Source of the DNA: Ornithobacterium rhinotracheale DSM 15997
Lineage (GTDB): Bacteria; Bacteroidota; Bacteroidia; Flavobacteriales; Weeksellaceae
Reading direction: 5' to 3'
DNA length: 64,000 bases
Assembly: GCF_000265465.1 (NCBI RefSeq)
Contig: NC_018016.1
Location: 2,284,001 to 2,348,000 of the forward strand
The notes under the pieces were generated by a model. It was not told the origin of the DNA. It saw nothing but the letters and a program-made list of their open reading frames with translations, and made no database searches. Both the position numbers and the translations under genes were made by a program. Below, one piece after another: positions 22,629 through 32,138 of this stretch (the stretch's first letter is position 1; the number at the start of each line of letters is the position of its first letter).

Positions 22629-22642
22629 TATCGGAATAAGCG

Positions 22643-22741
22643 GCTATTTTAGTACTAAAATAGCGGTTTTAACGGCTGTATCGTTATTTAGTAAGATAAA
22701 AAATATCGTTTCAATAGCGGTAAAATAGCGATAAATAACGG
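22643..22741. repeat. Prophage end region: palindrome and iterated transposase-site-like repeats
   Basis: A perfect 22-bp palindrome (22643-22664, half GCTATTTTAGT) follows the repressor. Then AATATCG, AATAGCG, AATAGCG and AATAACG start at 22702, 22713, 22724 and 22734, spaced 11, 11 and 10 bp, with similar CGTTATTTA motifs around 22681. Clustered repeats at a phage end are expected binding sites for a MuA-like transposase. The actual end dinucleotide was not identified; the stretch from 22629 to the mfd promoter contains no gene. Confidence 0.55.
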
Positions 22742-22886
22742 TAGGGTTTTGCGACCTCCCTTTATTTATCACTATTTCGCACTGCATTTTTTGTATTACC
22801 CCTTATAAAATTTAGGCTAAAAGATTAATCTAATTTATAGAATATCACGACATAATCACTTGTTTTTTTGTAATCTTATGCTCTAT

Positions 22887-22920
22887 TTTGTGGCATTTCA
22901 ATCGTGATGCCGTATCTTTG
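22887..22920 (+). promoter_or_regulatory. Promoter of mfd
   Basis: TTTG (22887-22890) and TATCTTTG (22913-22920) are 22 bp apart, near the Bacteroidota optimum. The start point would be near 22926, which makes a TTG start at 22928 more likely than the upstream GTG/ATG codons. Confidence 0.5.
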
Positions 22921-22927
22921 TCTCGTT

Positions 22928-25900
22928 TTGAAAGAAATTACAATCCAACAGTGGTATAATGAGCATCAATCTAGCGATTTGGTGCATTCGCTCGTGCAAT
23001 TTGTAGAAAAACAAGCACATAGCAATCTGCAAATCAAGGGCTTGGTGGGCTCGTATTTTAGTCTTTTGACGGCGGCGGTTTTTAATCAAACCAAGAAAAA
23101 TATACTTTTAATCTTTAACGATACCGAGGAGGCGGCTTATACACTCAACGAACTTGAAAGCGTGTTTGGGAAAGAAAAAGTGTTATATTTTCCCGCGTCT
23201 CATCGTCGTCCTTACGAGATTGAACAGACCAATAATGCCAATGTGGTGTTGCGTACCGAAGTGCTCAATAAATTAGCCAATTCAACCAAAACACATATTA
23301 TGGTAACCACCGCACAGGCACTGACCGAGAAGGTAGTTACCAAAAAAACACTGAACACTAAAACGCAGAAAATCAAAGTAGGAGAGAAGCTTTCGGTAGA
23401 GTTTTTAAACGAAGTTTTGTTTTCATATGATTTTCATCGCACGGATTTTGTGACTGAGCCTGGCGAATTTTCAGTGCGAGGCGGAATTGTGGATATTTTC
23501 TCATTTTCAGATGACCAGCCGTATAGAATTTCGTTTTTTGGTGATGAGGTAGAAAGCATCAGAAAATTCGATTTAGAGAGTCAGCTTTCGGTGGAGAAAG
23601 TCAATAGTTTTACGGTGATTCCTAACATGGAAAACAAAACCTTGACCGAGAAAAGACAATCTTTTTTAGACTTTTTGCCTAAAAGCACTTTGATATTTGC
23701 CAAAAATCTGATTTTATCGCAAGATCATATTGCCAAAAACTTTGATTTAGCCCAAGAAAATTTTGAAAATTTATCGGGAGAAATCCAGCATTTGTCGCCC
23801 GAAGATTTATTTAACACAGCAGAAGAGATTGAAAATCAGTTAAAAAATAAATTTTTAATTGAATTTTCGCACCAAACTTTATTTACTCCAGTTGATGTTT
23901 TTGAGTTGCACCAATCGCCGCAACCTACCTTTAATAAACAATTTGAATTGTTGATAGAAACCCTTGAGCAACAACATGAGCAGGGCTATAAAAACTATAT
24001 TTTTTGTTCGGGAGAAAAGCAAATTCAGCGTTTTGAGGAAATCTTTTCAGACATGGGCAAGGAAGTGCATTTTACGCCTGTTTTAGGCACTTTGCACGAG
24101 GGCTATATTCATCATGATGCTAAGATTTGTTGCTTTACCGATCACCAAATTTTTGAACGCTATCATCGATTTAATTTAAGAAATAAATTCTCTAAAAGCG
24201 AGAGCATTACGCTCAAAGAGCTTACGGCATTGCAAGTGGGCGATTATGTTACGCATATAGACCACGGCGTGGGGAAATTTGGCGGGCTCAAGCGTATCGA
24301 TGTCAATGGTAAAATGCAGGAAAGCATTAAGCTTATTTATCAAGACAACGATGTGCTGTATGTGAGCATTCACTCGCTGCATAAAATTAGCAAATTCAAC
24401 GGGAAAGACGGCAAAGAGCCAAAAATCAATAAATTAGGTTCGCCCGCATGGCGAAATCTTAAAAATAAAACTAAACGAAAAGTAAAAGAAGTCGCCTTTG
24501 ATTTAATTAAGCTTTACGCCAAACGAAAAATGGAAAAAGGCTTTAGCTTTTCGCCAGATACATATTTGCAAAACGAGCTGGAGGCATCTTTTATGTACGA
24601 AGACACGCCAGATCAGCTCAAAGCCACCGAAGATGTAAAAGCCGATATGGAAAGCAGTCGTTCAATGGACAGGCTCGTGTGTGGTGATGTAGGTTTTGGC
24701 AAAACTGAAGTAGCGGTGCGTGCGGCATTCAAGGCAGCAACCGATGGCAAGCAAGTGGCGATTTTGGTGCCTACGACTATTTTGGCTTTTCAGCATTATA
24801 ACACATTTAAAGAGCGTTTAAAAGACTTTCCCGTGCGTGTGGAGTATCTTAACCGATTTAGAACCACCAAGGAAAAAAACGCAATTTTAAAGGATTTAGA
24901 AGCGGGGAAAATTGATATCATTATCGGGACACATCAATTGGTGAACAATAAAATCAAGTATAAAGATTTAGGTTTGCTAATTATAGACGAGGAACATAAA
25001 TTCGGGGTGTCTGTCAAAGATAAATTAAAGACCCTGCGTGCGCATCTGGATACGCTTACGCTTACGGCAACACCGATTCCGCGTACTTTGCAATTCTCGC
25101 TGATGGCAGCACGAGATTTAAGCGTGATTAAAACGCCACCGCCTAACCGCCAACCTGTGCAAACGCAAATCATAGGGCTAAACGAAGAGGCGATTAGAGA
25201 TGCGGTGTTTTACGAAATTCAGCGAGGCGGACAAGTCTTTGTGATTTACAACCGAATCGCAGGTTTGCAAGAAATGGCGGGCATGCTTCAGCGATTAATC
25301 CCTGAGGCTAAAATCGCCGTGGGACACGGACAAATGGAGGGCAAGAAATTAGAAAAAATCTTGCTCGATTTCATGGATGGTAAATACGATATTCTAGTTT
25401 CTACCACGATTGTGGAAAGTGGTGTAGATGTGCCGAATGCCAATACAATGCTGATTGTAGACGCGCAAAATTATGGTTTGGCAGAATTACACCAAATGCG
25501 CGGACGGGTAGGGCGAAGCAACCGAAAAGCCTTTTGCTACCTAATCACGCCGCCGCTGGTAACGCTTACCAACGAGGCACGAAAAAGATTGCAAGCCATA
25601 GAGCAATTCAGCGATTTGGGCTCAGGATTTAATATAGCGATGAAAGATTTGGAAATTCGTGGTGCAGGGAATTTGCTCGGAGCGGAACAAAGCGGATTTA
25701 TGGCAGAAATGGGATTTGATACTTATCAAAAAATCTTGAACGAAGCCATTGAAGAATTAAAATATTCCGATGATTTCAAAGATTTATTCAATGATGAAAA
25801 TCAAAAACAGCAAGATTTTGTTTCAGATTTTAATTTAGATGCCGACACCGAAATTTTGATTCCGTATGAATATGTGAACAATGTTGAGGAGCGTATGGTG

Positions 25901-26293
25901 CTGTATCAGCGTTTGGCTGAAATAGAAACGCCTGAGCAGCTAAAGGCTTATACCGAGGAACTTATCGACCGATTTGGCGAAATGCCTGCCGAAGTCGAGG
26001 AATTGCTTGAATCGGTAGAGTTGAAATGGGAGGCTAAAAAATTAGGCATTGAAAAAATTGTTTTAAAACAGAATAAAATGCTTTGTTATTTCATTAGCAA
26101 TCCGCAGTCTCCATTCTTTGAAACCGAGAATTTTAGGAAGATTCCTGCCTTTATTGCACAAAATCCAGCTATCTGCAGTTTGCAAGAAAAAAAGCTAAAA
26201 GGCAATGATTTTAATACTTTAATTTTAAAAATTTCGCCTATAAAATCGGTGGGCGAAGCCAAACAATGTTTGGTCAATATTTTAAATCTTTAA
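22928..26293 (+). CDS. mfd: Transcription-repair coupling factor Mfd
   Basis: About 1,121 residues, the usual length. Domains in order: UvrB-like damage-recruiting module, RNA polymerase interaction (CarD-like) domain around LKELTALQVGDYVTHIDHGV, SF2 DNA translocase with Walker A GDVGFGKTE (about residue 590) and DEEH box IIDEEHKFGV, helicase C domain (VSTTIVESGVDVPNAN, QMRGRVGRS), and C-terminal TRCF domain. It removes stalled RNA polymerase and recruits UvrABC. Start uncertain: GTG 22904 or TTG 22928; the promoter favours the latter. It borders the prophage end. Confidence 0.96.
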   Translation: MKEITIQQWYNEHQSSDLVHSLVQFVEKQAHSNLQIKGLVGSYFSLLTAAVFNQTKKNILLIFNDTEEAAYTLNELESVFGKEKVLYFPASHRRPYEIEQTNNANVVLRTEVLNKLANSTKTHIMVTTAQALTEKVVTKKTLNTKTQKIKVGEKLSVEFLNEVLFSYDFHRTDFVTEPGEFSVRGGIVDIFSFSDDQPYRISFFGDEVESIRKFDLESQLSVEKVNSFTVIPNMENKTLTEKRQSFLDFLPKSTLIFAKNLILSQDHIAKNFDLAQENFENLSGEIQHLSPEDLFNTAEEIENQLKNKFLIEFSHQTLFTPVDVFELHQSPQPTFNKQFELLIETLEQQHEQGYKNYIFCSGEKQIQRFEEIFSDMGKEVHFTPVLGTLHEGYIHHDAKICCFTDHQIFERYHRFNLRNKFSKSESITLKELTALQVGDYVTHIDHGVGKFGGLKRIDVNGKMQESIKLIYQDNDVLYVSIHSLHKISKFNGKDGKEPKINKLGSPAWRNLKNKTKRKVKEVAFDLIKLYAKRKMEKGFSFSPDTYLQNELEASFMYEDTPDQLKATEDVKADMESSRSMDRLVCGDVGFGKTEVAVRAAFKAATDGKQVAILVPTTILAFQHYNTFKERLKDFPVRVEYLNRFRTTKEKNAILKDLEAGKIDIIIGTHQLVNNKIKYKDLGLLIIDEEHKFGVSVKDKLKTLRAHLDTLTLTATPIPRTLQFSLMAARDLSVIKTPPPNRQPVQTQIIGLNEEAIRDAVFYEIQRGGQVFVIYNRIAGLQEMAGMLQRLIPEAKIAVGHGQMEGKKLEKILLDFMDGKYDILVSTTIVESGVDVPNANTMLIVDAQNYGLAELHQMRGRVGRSNRKAFCYLITPPLVTLTNEARKRLQAIEQFSDLGSGFNIAMKDLEIRGAGNLLGAEQSGFMAEMGFDTYQKILNEAIEELKYSDDFKDLFNDENQKQQDFVSDFNLDADTEILIPYEYVNNVEERMVLYQRLAEIETPEQLKAYTEELIDRFGEMPAEVEELLESVELKWEAKKLGIEKIVLKQNKMLCYFISNPQSPFFETENFRKIPAFIAQNPAICSLQEKKLKGNDFNTLILKISPIKSVGEAKQCLVNILNL

Positions 26294-26319
26294 TAAAAGC
26301 TAGAAATTGAAATAAAAAA

Positions 26320-26347
26320 AGCCATTCAAAACTTGAATGGCTTTTTT
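26320..26347. terminator. Bidirectional terminator between mfd and ilvE
   Basis: AGCCATTCAA (26320-26329) pairs with TTGAATGGCT (26333-26342), flanked by A-run and T-run, serving both convergent genes. Confidence 0.85.
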
Positions 26348-26370
26348 GTGTAAATAATAAAATTAGAAAA

Positions 26371-27432
26371 TTAATATTTTTTCTCAACGAGAACTCTCCA
26401 CCCAAACGGATCTTCCGCTTTCCCGTATTGAATTTCGTTCATTTGTTTTTTAAGGATTGGTCCCCAAGCATCAATTTCCTCTAATTTAGGCAATTCGAGT
26501 ACTTCTTCTGGGTATCCGATGGCTTCGAAATTGTTGAGTACCACCGCAGTACCACAACCAAATACTTCTTTTAATTCGCCATTCTTGTGTGCTTCGTAAA
26601 CTTCTTTTACAGAAACAGGACGCACTTCTACATTCCAGCCGTTTTCTTTAGCCAGAGTAATTAAACTATCGCGAGTTACTCCGTTCAAGATTCTTTCGCT
26701 CGTAGGTGCCGTAAGCAAAGTATCGCCGATACGCACAAAAATGTTCATTGTTCCAGCTTCTTCAAAATACTGGTGGGTAGCGGCATCTGTCCAGATGATT
26801 TGGTCGAAACCTTCCTCTTTAGCCAAAGTAGTTGGGTAGAAAGAAGCTCCGTAGTTACCAGCTGCTTTTGCAAAACCTACACCGCCATTAGCCGCACGAG
26901 AGTAGTGGTCTGCCACTTTCACGCGCAAAGGTTTGTTGTAGTAGTTTGGTGCAAAAGAACAAATAATGGCAAACATGAATTCCTCTGATCCACGCGCAGA
27001 AATTACATCTTCGGTAGAGAAAAGCACAGGGCGCACATACAATGAAGTTCCGTAAGTTTCTGGAACCCAGTTTCTATCTACATCGATAAGTGCCTTTAAA
27101 CCATCCATAAACACTTCTTCTGGAATAGAAACCATGCCTAGACGCTCAGCCGATTTGTTGATACGCTCAAAGTTCTTATCTGGACGGAATAAGTAAACAT
27201 CTCCGTTTTCACCCTTAAAAGCCTTCATTCCCTCAAAACAAGCTTGCCCGTAGTGGAAAGCGTGTGTGGCAGGAGAAAAGCTTAAATTACCAAATTCGCG
27301 GATTTCTGGCTCGCCCCATTTTCCATCTTTGTATTCGCAGATAAGCATGTGATCTGCAAAGGTTTTACCAAAAACTTTGCTTTCAAAAACAGCAGGTGTT
27401 AAACGAGATTTTTCAACTTTTTGAATTTTCAT
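26371..27432 (-). CDS. ilvE: Branched-chain amino acid aminotransferase
   Basis: 353 residues, class IV PLP fold. Lys in GVGFAKAAGNYG is the likely Schiff-base lysine and EEAGTMNIFV plus FGCGTAVVL are the characteristic substrate and cofactor motifs. It transfers the amino group for leucine, isoleucine and valine in synthesis and degradation, in the cytoplasm. The length and motifs fit the large IlvE type common in Bacteroidota. It converges on mfd. Confidence 0.94.
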   Translation of the reverse strand: MKIQKVEKSRLTPAVFESKVFGKTFADHMLICEYKDGKWGEPEIREFGNLSFSPATHAFHYGQACFEGMKAFKGENGDVYLFRPDKNFERINKSAERLGMVSIPEEVFMDGLKALIDVDRNWVPETYGTSLYVRPVLFSTEDVISARGSEEFMFAIICSFAPNYYNKPLRVKVADHYSRAANGGVGFAKAAGNYGASFYPTTLAKEEGFDQIIWTDAATHQYFEEAGTMNIFVRIGDTLLTAPTSERILNGVTRDSLITLAKENGWNVEVRPVSVKEVYEAHKNGELKEVFGCGTAVVLNNFEAIGYPEEVLELPKLEEIDAWGPILKKQMNEIQYGKAEDPFGWRVLVEKKY

Positions 27433-27541
27433 AATGTATTGATTATATTTTTTATTAATAAATTTTCAATCAAATTTAATCAAAAATATGATATTACTAA
27501 ACATTTAATTTTATAAATTGCATAAAAATTTTGAAAGCCCT

Positions 27542-28219
27542 ATGCTTAAAAGAGAAATCCTAACCACTGCCGATGGCTCTAAAACGCTCTATATTCCCGA
27601 GTGGAACGAACATTATCACTCCAAACATGGAGCCTTACAAGAAGCGCAACATGTGTTTATAGCCAATGGTTTAGCACAATTTTCGGCACAGGATTGTAGC
27701 ATTTTGGAATTTGGTTTTGGAACAGGGCTAAACGCTTTGCTCACACTGCTTTCGCCACATCAAAAGCTGAAATACCACACACTCGAAAAATATCCTATGA
27801 CGCCCGATGAGGTGCAAGCATTGGATTATCCTAAACTTTTTGCCGAATTTTTTAAGCAAGAAGAAAATGCAATTTTGCCTATTTTTGAGAAAATTCACAC
27901 CGTGGAATGGGGCGAATACCAAGAAATCACGTCAGATTTTAGCCTAAAAAAACAACAAGCAGACTTTAAAGAGATGGAGTTACCCGAGGGAATGTATAAT
28001 TTGGTATATTTTGATGCTTTTGGGAAACGAGTACAACCAGAATTATGGCACGAATCGATTTTTGAAAAAATATATAAATCACTTAAAAAGAACGGATTAT
28101 TTACCACCTATGCCTGCAATGGCGATACCAAACGCGCTTTGAAAGCGGTAGGTTTTAGAGTGGAAAAGAAACCTGGACCTCCAGGCAAACGAGAAATGAT
28201 AAACGCATGGAAAGATTAG
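27542..28219 (+). CDS. mnmD: tRNA 5-methylaminomethyl-2-thiouridine methyltransferase (MnmD-like)
   Basis: 225 residues. SAM-binding motif LEFGFGTGLNALL near residue 60 and a late YFDAFGKRVQPELW identify the MnmC(D)/DUF752 family. It would methylate the wobble uridine of some tRNAs. Unlike enterobacterial MnmC there is no FAD domain, which is the stand-alone form. The ATG at 27542 is used since the earlier in-frame TTG has no support. The end overlaps the Nudix gene by 13 bases. Confidence 0.85.
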   Translation: MLKREILTTADGSKTLYIPEWNEHYHSKHGALQEAQHVFIANGLAQFSAQDCSILEFGFGTGLNALLTLLSPHQKLKYHTLEKYPMTPDEVQALDYPKLFAEFFKQEENAILPIFEKIHTVEWGEYQEITSDFSLKKQQADFKEMELPEGMYNLVYFDAFGKRVQPELWHESIFEKIYKSLKKNGLFTTYACNGDTKRALKAVGFRVEKKPGPPGKREMINAWKD

Positions 28220-28635
28220 ACGCATTCACGATTAGAGTTTATGGAATTTTGATTCATAACAATCAATTAATGAGGCTGAAAGAGCCATTTTGGGGAGAGA
28301 TTCTGTATAAAATGCCGGGCGGTGGTTTGGAGTTTGGCGAAGGGACTTTGCAGTGTCTGGCACGCGAATTAAAAGAAGAGCTGAATTTGACGCTCGACCA
28401 AGCTGAACTTTTTTATGTGCAAGAAGATTTCATTCGTTCTAAATTTAAAACCAATGAGCAACTTTTTACTGTGTATTATAAAATTTCTTGCAAAAATATA
28501 AGTGATTTGCAAATTATTGATAAAAATATTGAAGAGGTAAATTGGATAAATTTAGACCAATTATCGCCTGAAGATATGAGTCTTCCTGTGGATAAAATTG
28601 TGGTGGGAAAATTGCTAAGAGAGTTAAAAAATTAA
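28207..28635 (+). CDS. NUDIX hydrolase
   Basis: 142 residues with a full Nudix box GGLEFGEGTLQCLARELKEE (about 37-56), where the REL-KEE segment binds the metal. It hydrolyses a nucleoside diphosphate linked to another group; the substrate cannot be told. It is translated from the same mRNA as the tRNA methyltransferase (13-base overlap). Confidence 0.88.
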   Translation: MERLDAFTIRVYGILIHNNQLMRLKEPFWGEILYKMPGGGLEFGEGTLQCLARELKEELNLTLDQAELFYVQEDFIRSKFKTNEQLFTVYYKISCKNISDLQIIDKNIEEVNWINLDQLSPEDMSLPVDKIVVGKLLRELKN

Positions 28636-28670
28636 GATTTATTACTTATATTCGTAGCAAATTTTAAGCT

Positions 28671-28979
28671 ATGAAGAAAAAGACATTATTTATCATCGGG
28701 GTTATTTGTAGCCTTATCGTAGCATTTTATATTGCTTTATGGATCGGAATTTCTACCCAAGGTGCACATTCTTTTGAAGAATCTGTAAATCTTTTCAATA
28801 GCTATTTTCCCGCAATTATTGACGGGACTTATCTGCTTATTTTACTGAGTTTAACGGCAATTATTTGCTTTTGGCAAACCAAGAAAAAAGATGTTTCTAC
28901 AAATTATAAGCAAATTGGTAATTATTTGATGATTCTAAATTTCATCTTTTCAGTATGGTTGATTTGGACTTTGTTGTAA
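28671..28979 (+). CDS. Small integral membrane protein, unknown
   Basis: 102 residues with three hydrophobic segments: about 5-25 (LFIIGVICSLIVAFYIALWI), 44-66 and 82-101. No recognised family. It lies 35 bases after the Nudix gene and may belong to the same transcript. Confidence 0.7.
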   Translation: MKKKTLFIIGVICSLIVAFYIALWIGISTQGAHSFEESVNLFNSYFPAIIDGTYLLILLSLTAIICFWQTKKKDVSTNYKQIGNYLMILNFIFSVWLIWTLL

Positions 28980-29029
28980 AGGCAGTAAGATAACCCAAAA
29001 TATCATTTTTTTAGCATAATTAAAAAGTG

Positions 29030-29037
29030 TATTTTTG
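29030..29037 (+). promoter_or_regulatory. -7 box upstream of the GNAT-like gene
   Basis: TATTTTTG matches TAnnTTTG and lies 24 bases before the ATG at 29062; no clear -33 box. Confidence 0.4.
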
Positions 29038-29061
29038 TTGTTTAATTAAAGGAAAAACGGA

Positions 29062-30189
29062 ATGGCAATAGAAATAAAAGAAGTAAGCAATACAATTGAT
29101 TTAAAGCAGTTTATACAATTTCCTATGCGAATGTATAAGGAGAATCCCTATTATGTTCCACCTTTGATTAGCGAAGAAATTGCAGCACTGAGCCACGATA
29201 AAAATGAATTGTACCGAGAAGGAAAAGCAAAGTCCAAGTATTTTTTGGCATACAAAAATGGCGAAATCGTGGGGCGTATTGCAGCAATGATTAATTACCA
29301 AGAGGTTAAAGAACAGGGCGTTCCGAGAGCAAGATTCGGTTGGTTTGATTTTATTGACGATAAAGAAGTGAGCCAAAAATTGCTTGAAAAAGCCATAGAA
29401 TTTGGTAGAGCAGAGGGCTTGAAAGAAATCGAAGGTCCCGTAGGGCTTACCAATCTCGATCGTGCAGGATTGCTCACCAAAGGGTTTGACAAAGTGGCGA
29501 CTATGGTGACGCTGTACAATCATCCCTATTACGAGGAGCATTTGCTAGCGCACGGCTTTGAAACAGCCAAAGAATGGGTAGAATACGAGCTCTATATGCC
29601 CGAGACTTTGCCCGAAAAATTGAATAAATTTACGGATTTAATCCAAAAACGATATAAAATCAAGGTTAGAGATTTAAAATCTAAGCAAGATTTATTACAA
29701 ATTGTAGATCCGATGTTTGAGTTGCTTGACAAAACTTACGGGCATCTAAGTAGTTATGTACCAATTACTAAAAAGCAAATTCAGCACTATAAGGATAAAT
29801 ACATCAATTTCGTAATTCCAGATTTTGTAACTGTGATAGAAGACGAAGCAGGACGAATGATTGCTTTTGCAATCACAATGCCTTCGTACTCAAAAGCATT
29901 GCAAAAAGCAAACGGAAAATTGTTCCCATTTGGCTGGTACCATTTCTGGAAAGCCAGCAAGAAAAACGACGCAGCCGCCTTTTATTTAATCGGGATAGAT
30001 CCTGAGTATCAAGGCAAAGGCGTTACAGCGATTATTTTCTCTGAGATGTATAAAACTTTCAAAAAGTATGGAATTTCATATTTAGAAACCAATCCAGAAT
30101 TAGCAGAAAATAAGAGTATACAAACTTTGTGGAAGGATTATGATCCTGTGAACCACAAGCGTCGCAAAAGTTACCGAAAAGATATTTAA
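29062..30189 (+). CDS. GNAT-fold N-acetyltransferase-like protein
   Basis: 375 residues. Two GNAT-like segments are visible: GEIVGRIAAMINYQEV (about 70-90) and the acetyl-CoA motif IDPEYQGKGVTAIIFSEMY (about 311-330). A conserved central EGPVGLTNLDRAGLL is typical of this two-domain family in Bacteroidota. The acceptor is unknown. The stop overlaps the convergent HTH gene by 4 bases. Confidence 0.75.
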   Translation: MAIEIKEVSNTIDLKQFIQFPMRMYKENPYYVPPLISEEIAALSHDKNELYREGKAKSKYFLAYKNGEIVGRIAAMINYQEVKEQGVPRARFGWFDFIDDKEVSQKLLEKAIEFGRAEGLKEIEGPVGLTNLDRAGLLTKGFDKVATMVTLYNHPYYEEHLLAHGFETAKEWVEYELYMPETLPEKLNKFTDLIQKRYKIKVRDLKSKQDLLQIVDPMFELLDKTYGHLSSYVPITKKQIQHYKDKYINFVIPDFVTVIEDEAGRMIAFAITMPSYSKALQKANGKLFPFGWYHFWKASKKNDAAAFYLIGIDPEYQGKGVTAIIFSEMYKTFKKYGISYLETNPELAENKSIQTLWKDYDPVNHKRRKSYRKDI

Positions 30190-30686
30190 AGACTTGGTTC
30201 GAAGCTTTCGAAGCTGCCATCATTGTAAAAGCAAATTACTCGTGTGATTTGCTTTTCTTTTTTGGTAGCTACCACATTTTGCTCTTGAGGTTCTTTTTTC
30301 GGAGAGGGTAGAGCAGGAGTAGCCTTTTTCTCTTCTTGAATTTCTTCATTTTTAACGCTTGTATTTGGCGATATTTCGTCTTCTGGTACACTTCTGTATG
30401 GAATATCGTCAAATAAAGAAGGTAAAATCGGGTTATTTTCCGTTTTTTTACTCATAATTACTTTATTTTCAATTTCATACATCGGTAATTTTTTTAACAT
30501 AAGATATTCCCATCTTAGCTCAGGAAATTTTTCTTTTACTTTTAGTAAAAAATCAAGGCTAGGATTATTTCTTCCCGATAGGATATGCGAGATAGAGGAG
30601 CGTTGTACATCAATTTTTTCAGCAAATTCTGCTGCGTTAAGATTGTAAACTTCTAAAATATTTTCGATAACTTTCTTGTAGTCCAT
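30186..30686 (-). CDS. XRE-family transcriptional regulator
   Basis: 166 residues beginning MDYKKVIENILEVYNLNAAE. Residues 10-65 form a lambda-repressor-like HTH (AEFAEKIDVQRSSISHILSG). The middle is disordered and rich in P, E and K, and the C-terminus ends in a short aromatic strand (RVICFYNDGSFESFEPSL). It may repress its own AT-rich upstream region. Targets unknown. Confidence 0.8.
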   Translation of the reverse strand: MDYKKVIENILEVYNLNAAEFAEKIDVQRSSISHILSGRNNPSLDFLLKVKEKFPELRWEYLMLKKLPMYEIENKVIMSKKTENNPILPSLFDDIPYRSVPEDEISPNTSVKNEEIQEEKKATPALPSPKKEPQEQNVVATKKEKQITRVICFYNDGSFESFEPSL

Positions 30687-30950
30687 ATACAAATATAAAA
30701 AATATTTTACAATATTAAAATATGTTTTCAGCTATTTTCGTTTAAAGTAAATCTAATATTAAACTTTAATTAAATGATGTAAAATGCTCATATTTATATT
30801 TTTAAATATTTAAATTGTATATTTATTAAAAATAATATTTTAAACTGACAAAATAGCATTTCGATATATTTTTTCGTGATGTGAACTTTTTTAATTATTG
30901 TAAAATGTAAACTTTAATTCTAATTAAAATCAAATTAGTATCTTTACTTT
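30687..30950. other. AT-rich intergenic region, no gene
   Basis: Very AT-rich spacer between the divergent XRE regulator and the M14 peptidase. It contains two similar stretches, AAACTTTAATTAAA near 30761 and AAACTTTAATTCTA near 30909, and a TATCTTTA box near 30940 that resembles a -7 element. No RNA gene or open reading frame is convincing. Confidence 0.5.
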
Positions 30951-32075
30951 ATGAATTTAGAAAATATATTCAATCAATATGAGCAATGGAAGGAAAGTGG
31001 CTTAGATCTTCGTTATTTACTGCCTCATATTGTTGAGGATTTGATACAAAGAAATGCGTATCAATCCGAAATCATAGGTCAATCGTTTCAAGATAGACCG
31101 ATTTATAAATTGACATTGGGAACAGGTGAGAATAAAGTGTTGCTATGGAGCCAAATGCATGGTAATGAGAGTAGTGCTACGCGTGCGATGTTTGATATCT
31201 TTAAACTGCTCACAAATCCCAATTTTAAAGAATTTTCAGATGAATTATTGCAGAAAATTCAGATAGAATTTATTCCCCAATTAAATCCTGATGGGGCGTA
31301 TGCCTATACCCGAAGAAATGCAATGGGGATTGATGTAAACAGAGATTTTTTACAATTGGCAAGTCCTGAAATGCAAGCTTTACAAAGACAAGTGAAATCT
31401 AAAGTTTACAAATGTTTATTTAATTTGCACGACCAGCGAACTATATTTAATGTTTACAACACGAAACATTCTGCCACTCTTTCCCTTTTAGCTCCTGTAT
31501 TTGATAATAAAGGGACTATTTCAGAATCTCGTAAACAATCGATTCATTATGTAAGTGAAATTTATAAAAGTTTACAAATGTATCGTCGGAATATTGCTCG
31601 TTTTAGTGATGAGTTTTATCCAAAAGCTACTGGAGACAATTTTCAAAAATGGGGAATTCCAATTATTTTATTTGAGTCGGGACATTTTCCAAATGATTAT
31701 CAACGAAACGAAACAAGAAAAATTACAGCTTTTGGAATTTTGGCAGGATTGTATAATATTGCGTTTAATAATGAAATTTCAGAAGATGCTTTAGAAGTTT
31801 ATCATGCAATTCCGCAAAATGATAACAAAGCCATTGATATTATTTTCCGTTCGGTCGTTTTGACGAATGGCAACACAGAATTTGTAACTGATATAGGTGT
31901 GCAGTATGAAGAAGTGCTTAATCCCGAAAAGCAAATAATTGATTTTGTACCTAAAATATATGAAATCGGAGACTTGTCGGATCGCGTAGCACACGAAACT
32001 AAACTCGCTGAGAATTGCGTATTTCATAAGAATCCTAATCGAGTGCCCAAAATCGGCGAAATAATCGACTTATAG
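30951..32075 (+). CDS. M14-family zinc carboxypeptidase
   Basis: 374 residues. Zinc ligands in SQMHGNESSA (about residue 68) and FNLHDQRTIF; substrate-binding NPDGAYAYTRRNAMGIDVNRD; and a likely catalytic Glu in FESGHFPND (about 240). These are the M14 signature. No signal peptide is visible at the N-terminus, so it is probably cytoplasmic and trims peptides. A terminator follows. Confidence 0.88.
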   Translation: MNLENIFNQYEQWKESGLDLRYLLPHIVEDLIQRNAYQSEIIGQSFQDRPIYKLTLGTGENKVLLWSQMHGNESSATRAMFDIFKLLTNPNFKEFSDELLQKIQIEFIPQLNPDGAYAYTRRNAMGIDVNRDFLQLASPEMQALQRQVKSKVYKCLFNLHDQRTIFNVYNTKHSATLSLLAPVFDNKGTISESRKQSIHYVSEIYKSLQMYRRNIARFSDEFYPKATGDNFQKWGIPIILFESGHFPNDYQRNETRKITAFGILAGLYNIAFNNEISEDALEVYHAIPQNDNKAIDIIFRSVVLTNGNTEFVTDIGVQYEEVLNPEKQIIDFVPKIYEIGDLSDRVAHETKLAENCVFHKNPNRVPKIGEIIDL

Positions 32076-32081
32076 AAAAAC

Positions 32082-32115
32082 AAAAAAAGGAAGTTTGTGC
32101 AAACTTCCTTTTTTA
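32082..32115. terminator. Bidirectional terminator between M14 peptidase and pnp
   Basis: AAGGAAGTTT pairs with AAACTTCCTT around GTGC, flanked by A-run and T-run; serves both convergent genes. Confidence 0.85.
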
Positions 32116-32138
32116 ATTATATAAAAATTCAATTTTTA

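Larger units (their letters stand above)
1..22790. mobile_element. Mu-like transposable prophage, left part cut by window edge
   Basis: The genes identify a Mu-type transposable phage: a DDE transposase plus AAA+ transposition ATPase, a repressor with a divergent Ner-like regulator, terminase, DUF935 portal, MuF-like head protein, ClpP-like protease/scaffold, capsid, DUF2586 sheath, tube, tail chaperone and tape measure. The regulatory end lies just before the host mfd gene. Unlike Mu, the late genes run in both directions from about 5.5 kb. Lysis, baseplate, tail-fibre genes and the other phage end are not in the window. The right boundary is approximate: it falls between the iterated AATANCG repeats (to 22740) and the mfd promoter (22887). 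Confidence 0.93.

Noticed and set aside
22785-22786. Exact phage terminus at a CA dinucleotide
   Set aside because: One CA among many; no matching target duplication could be found without the other end.
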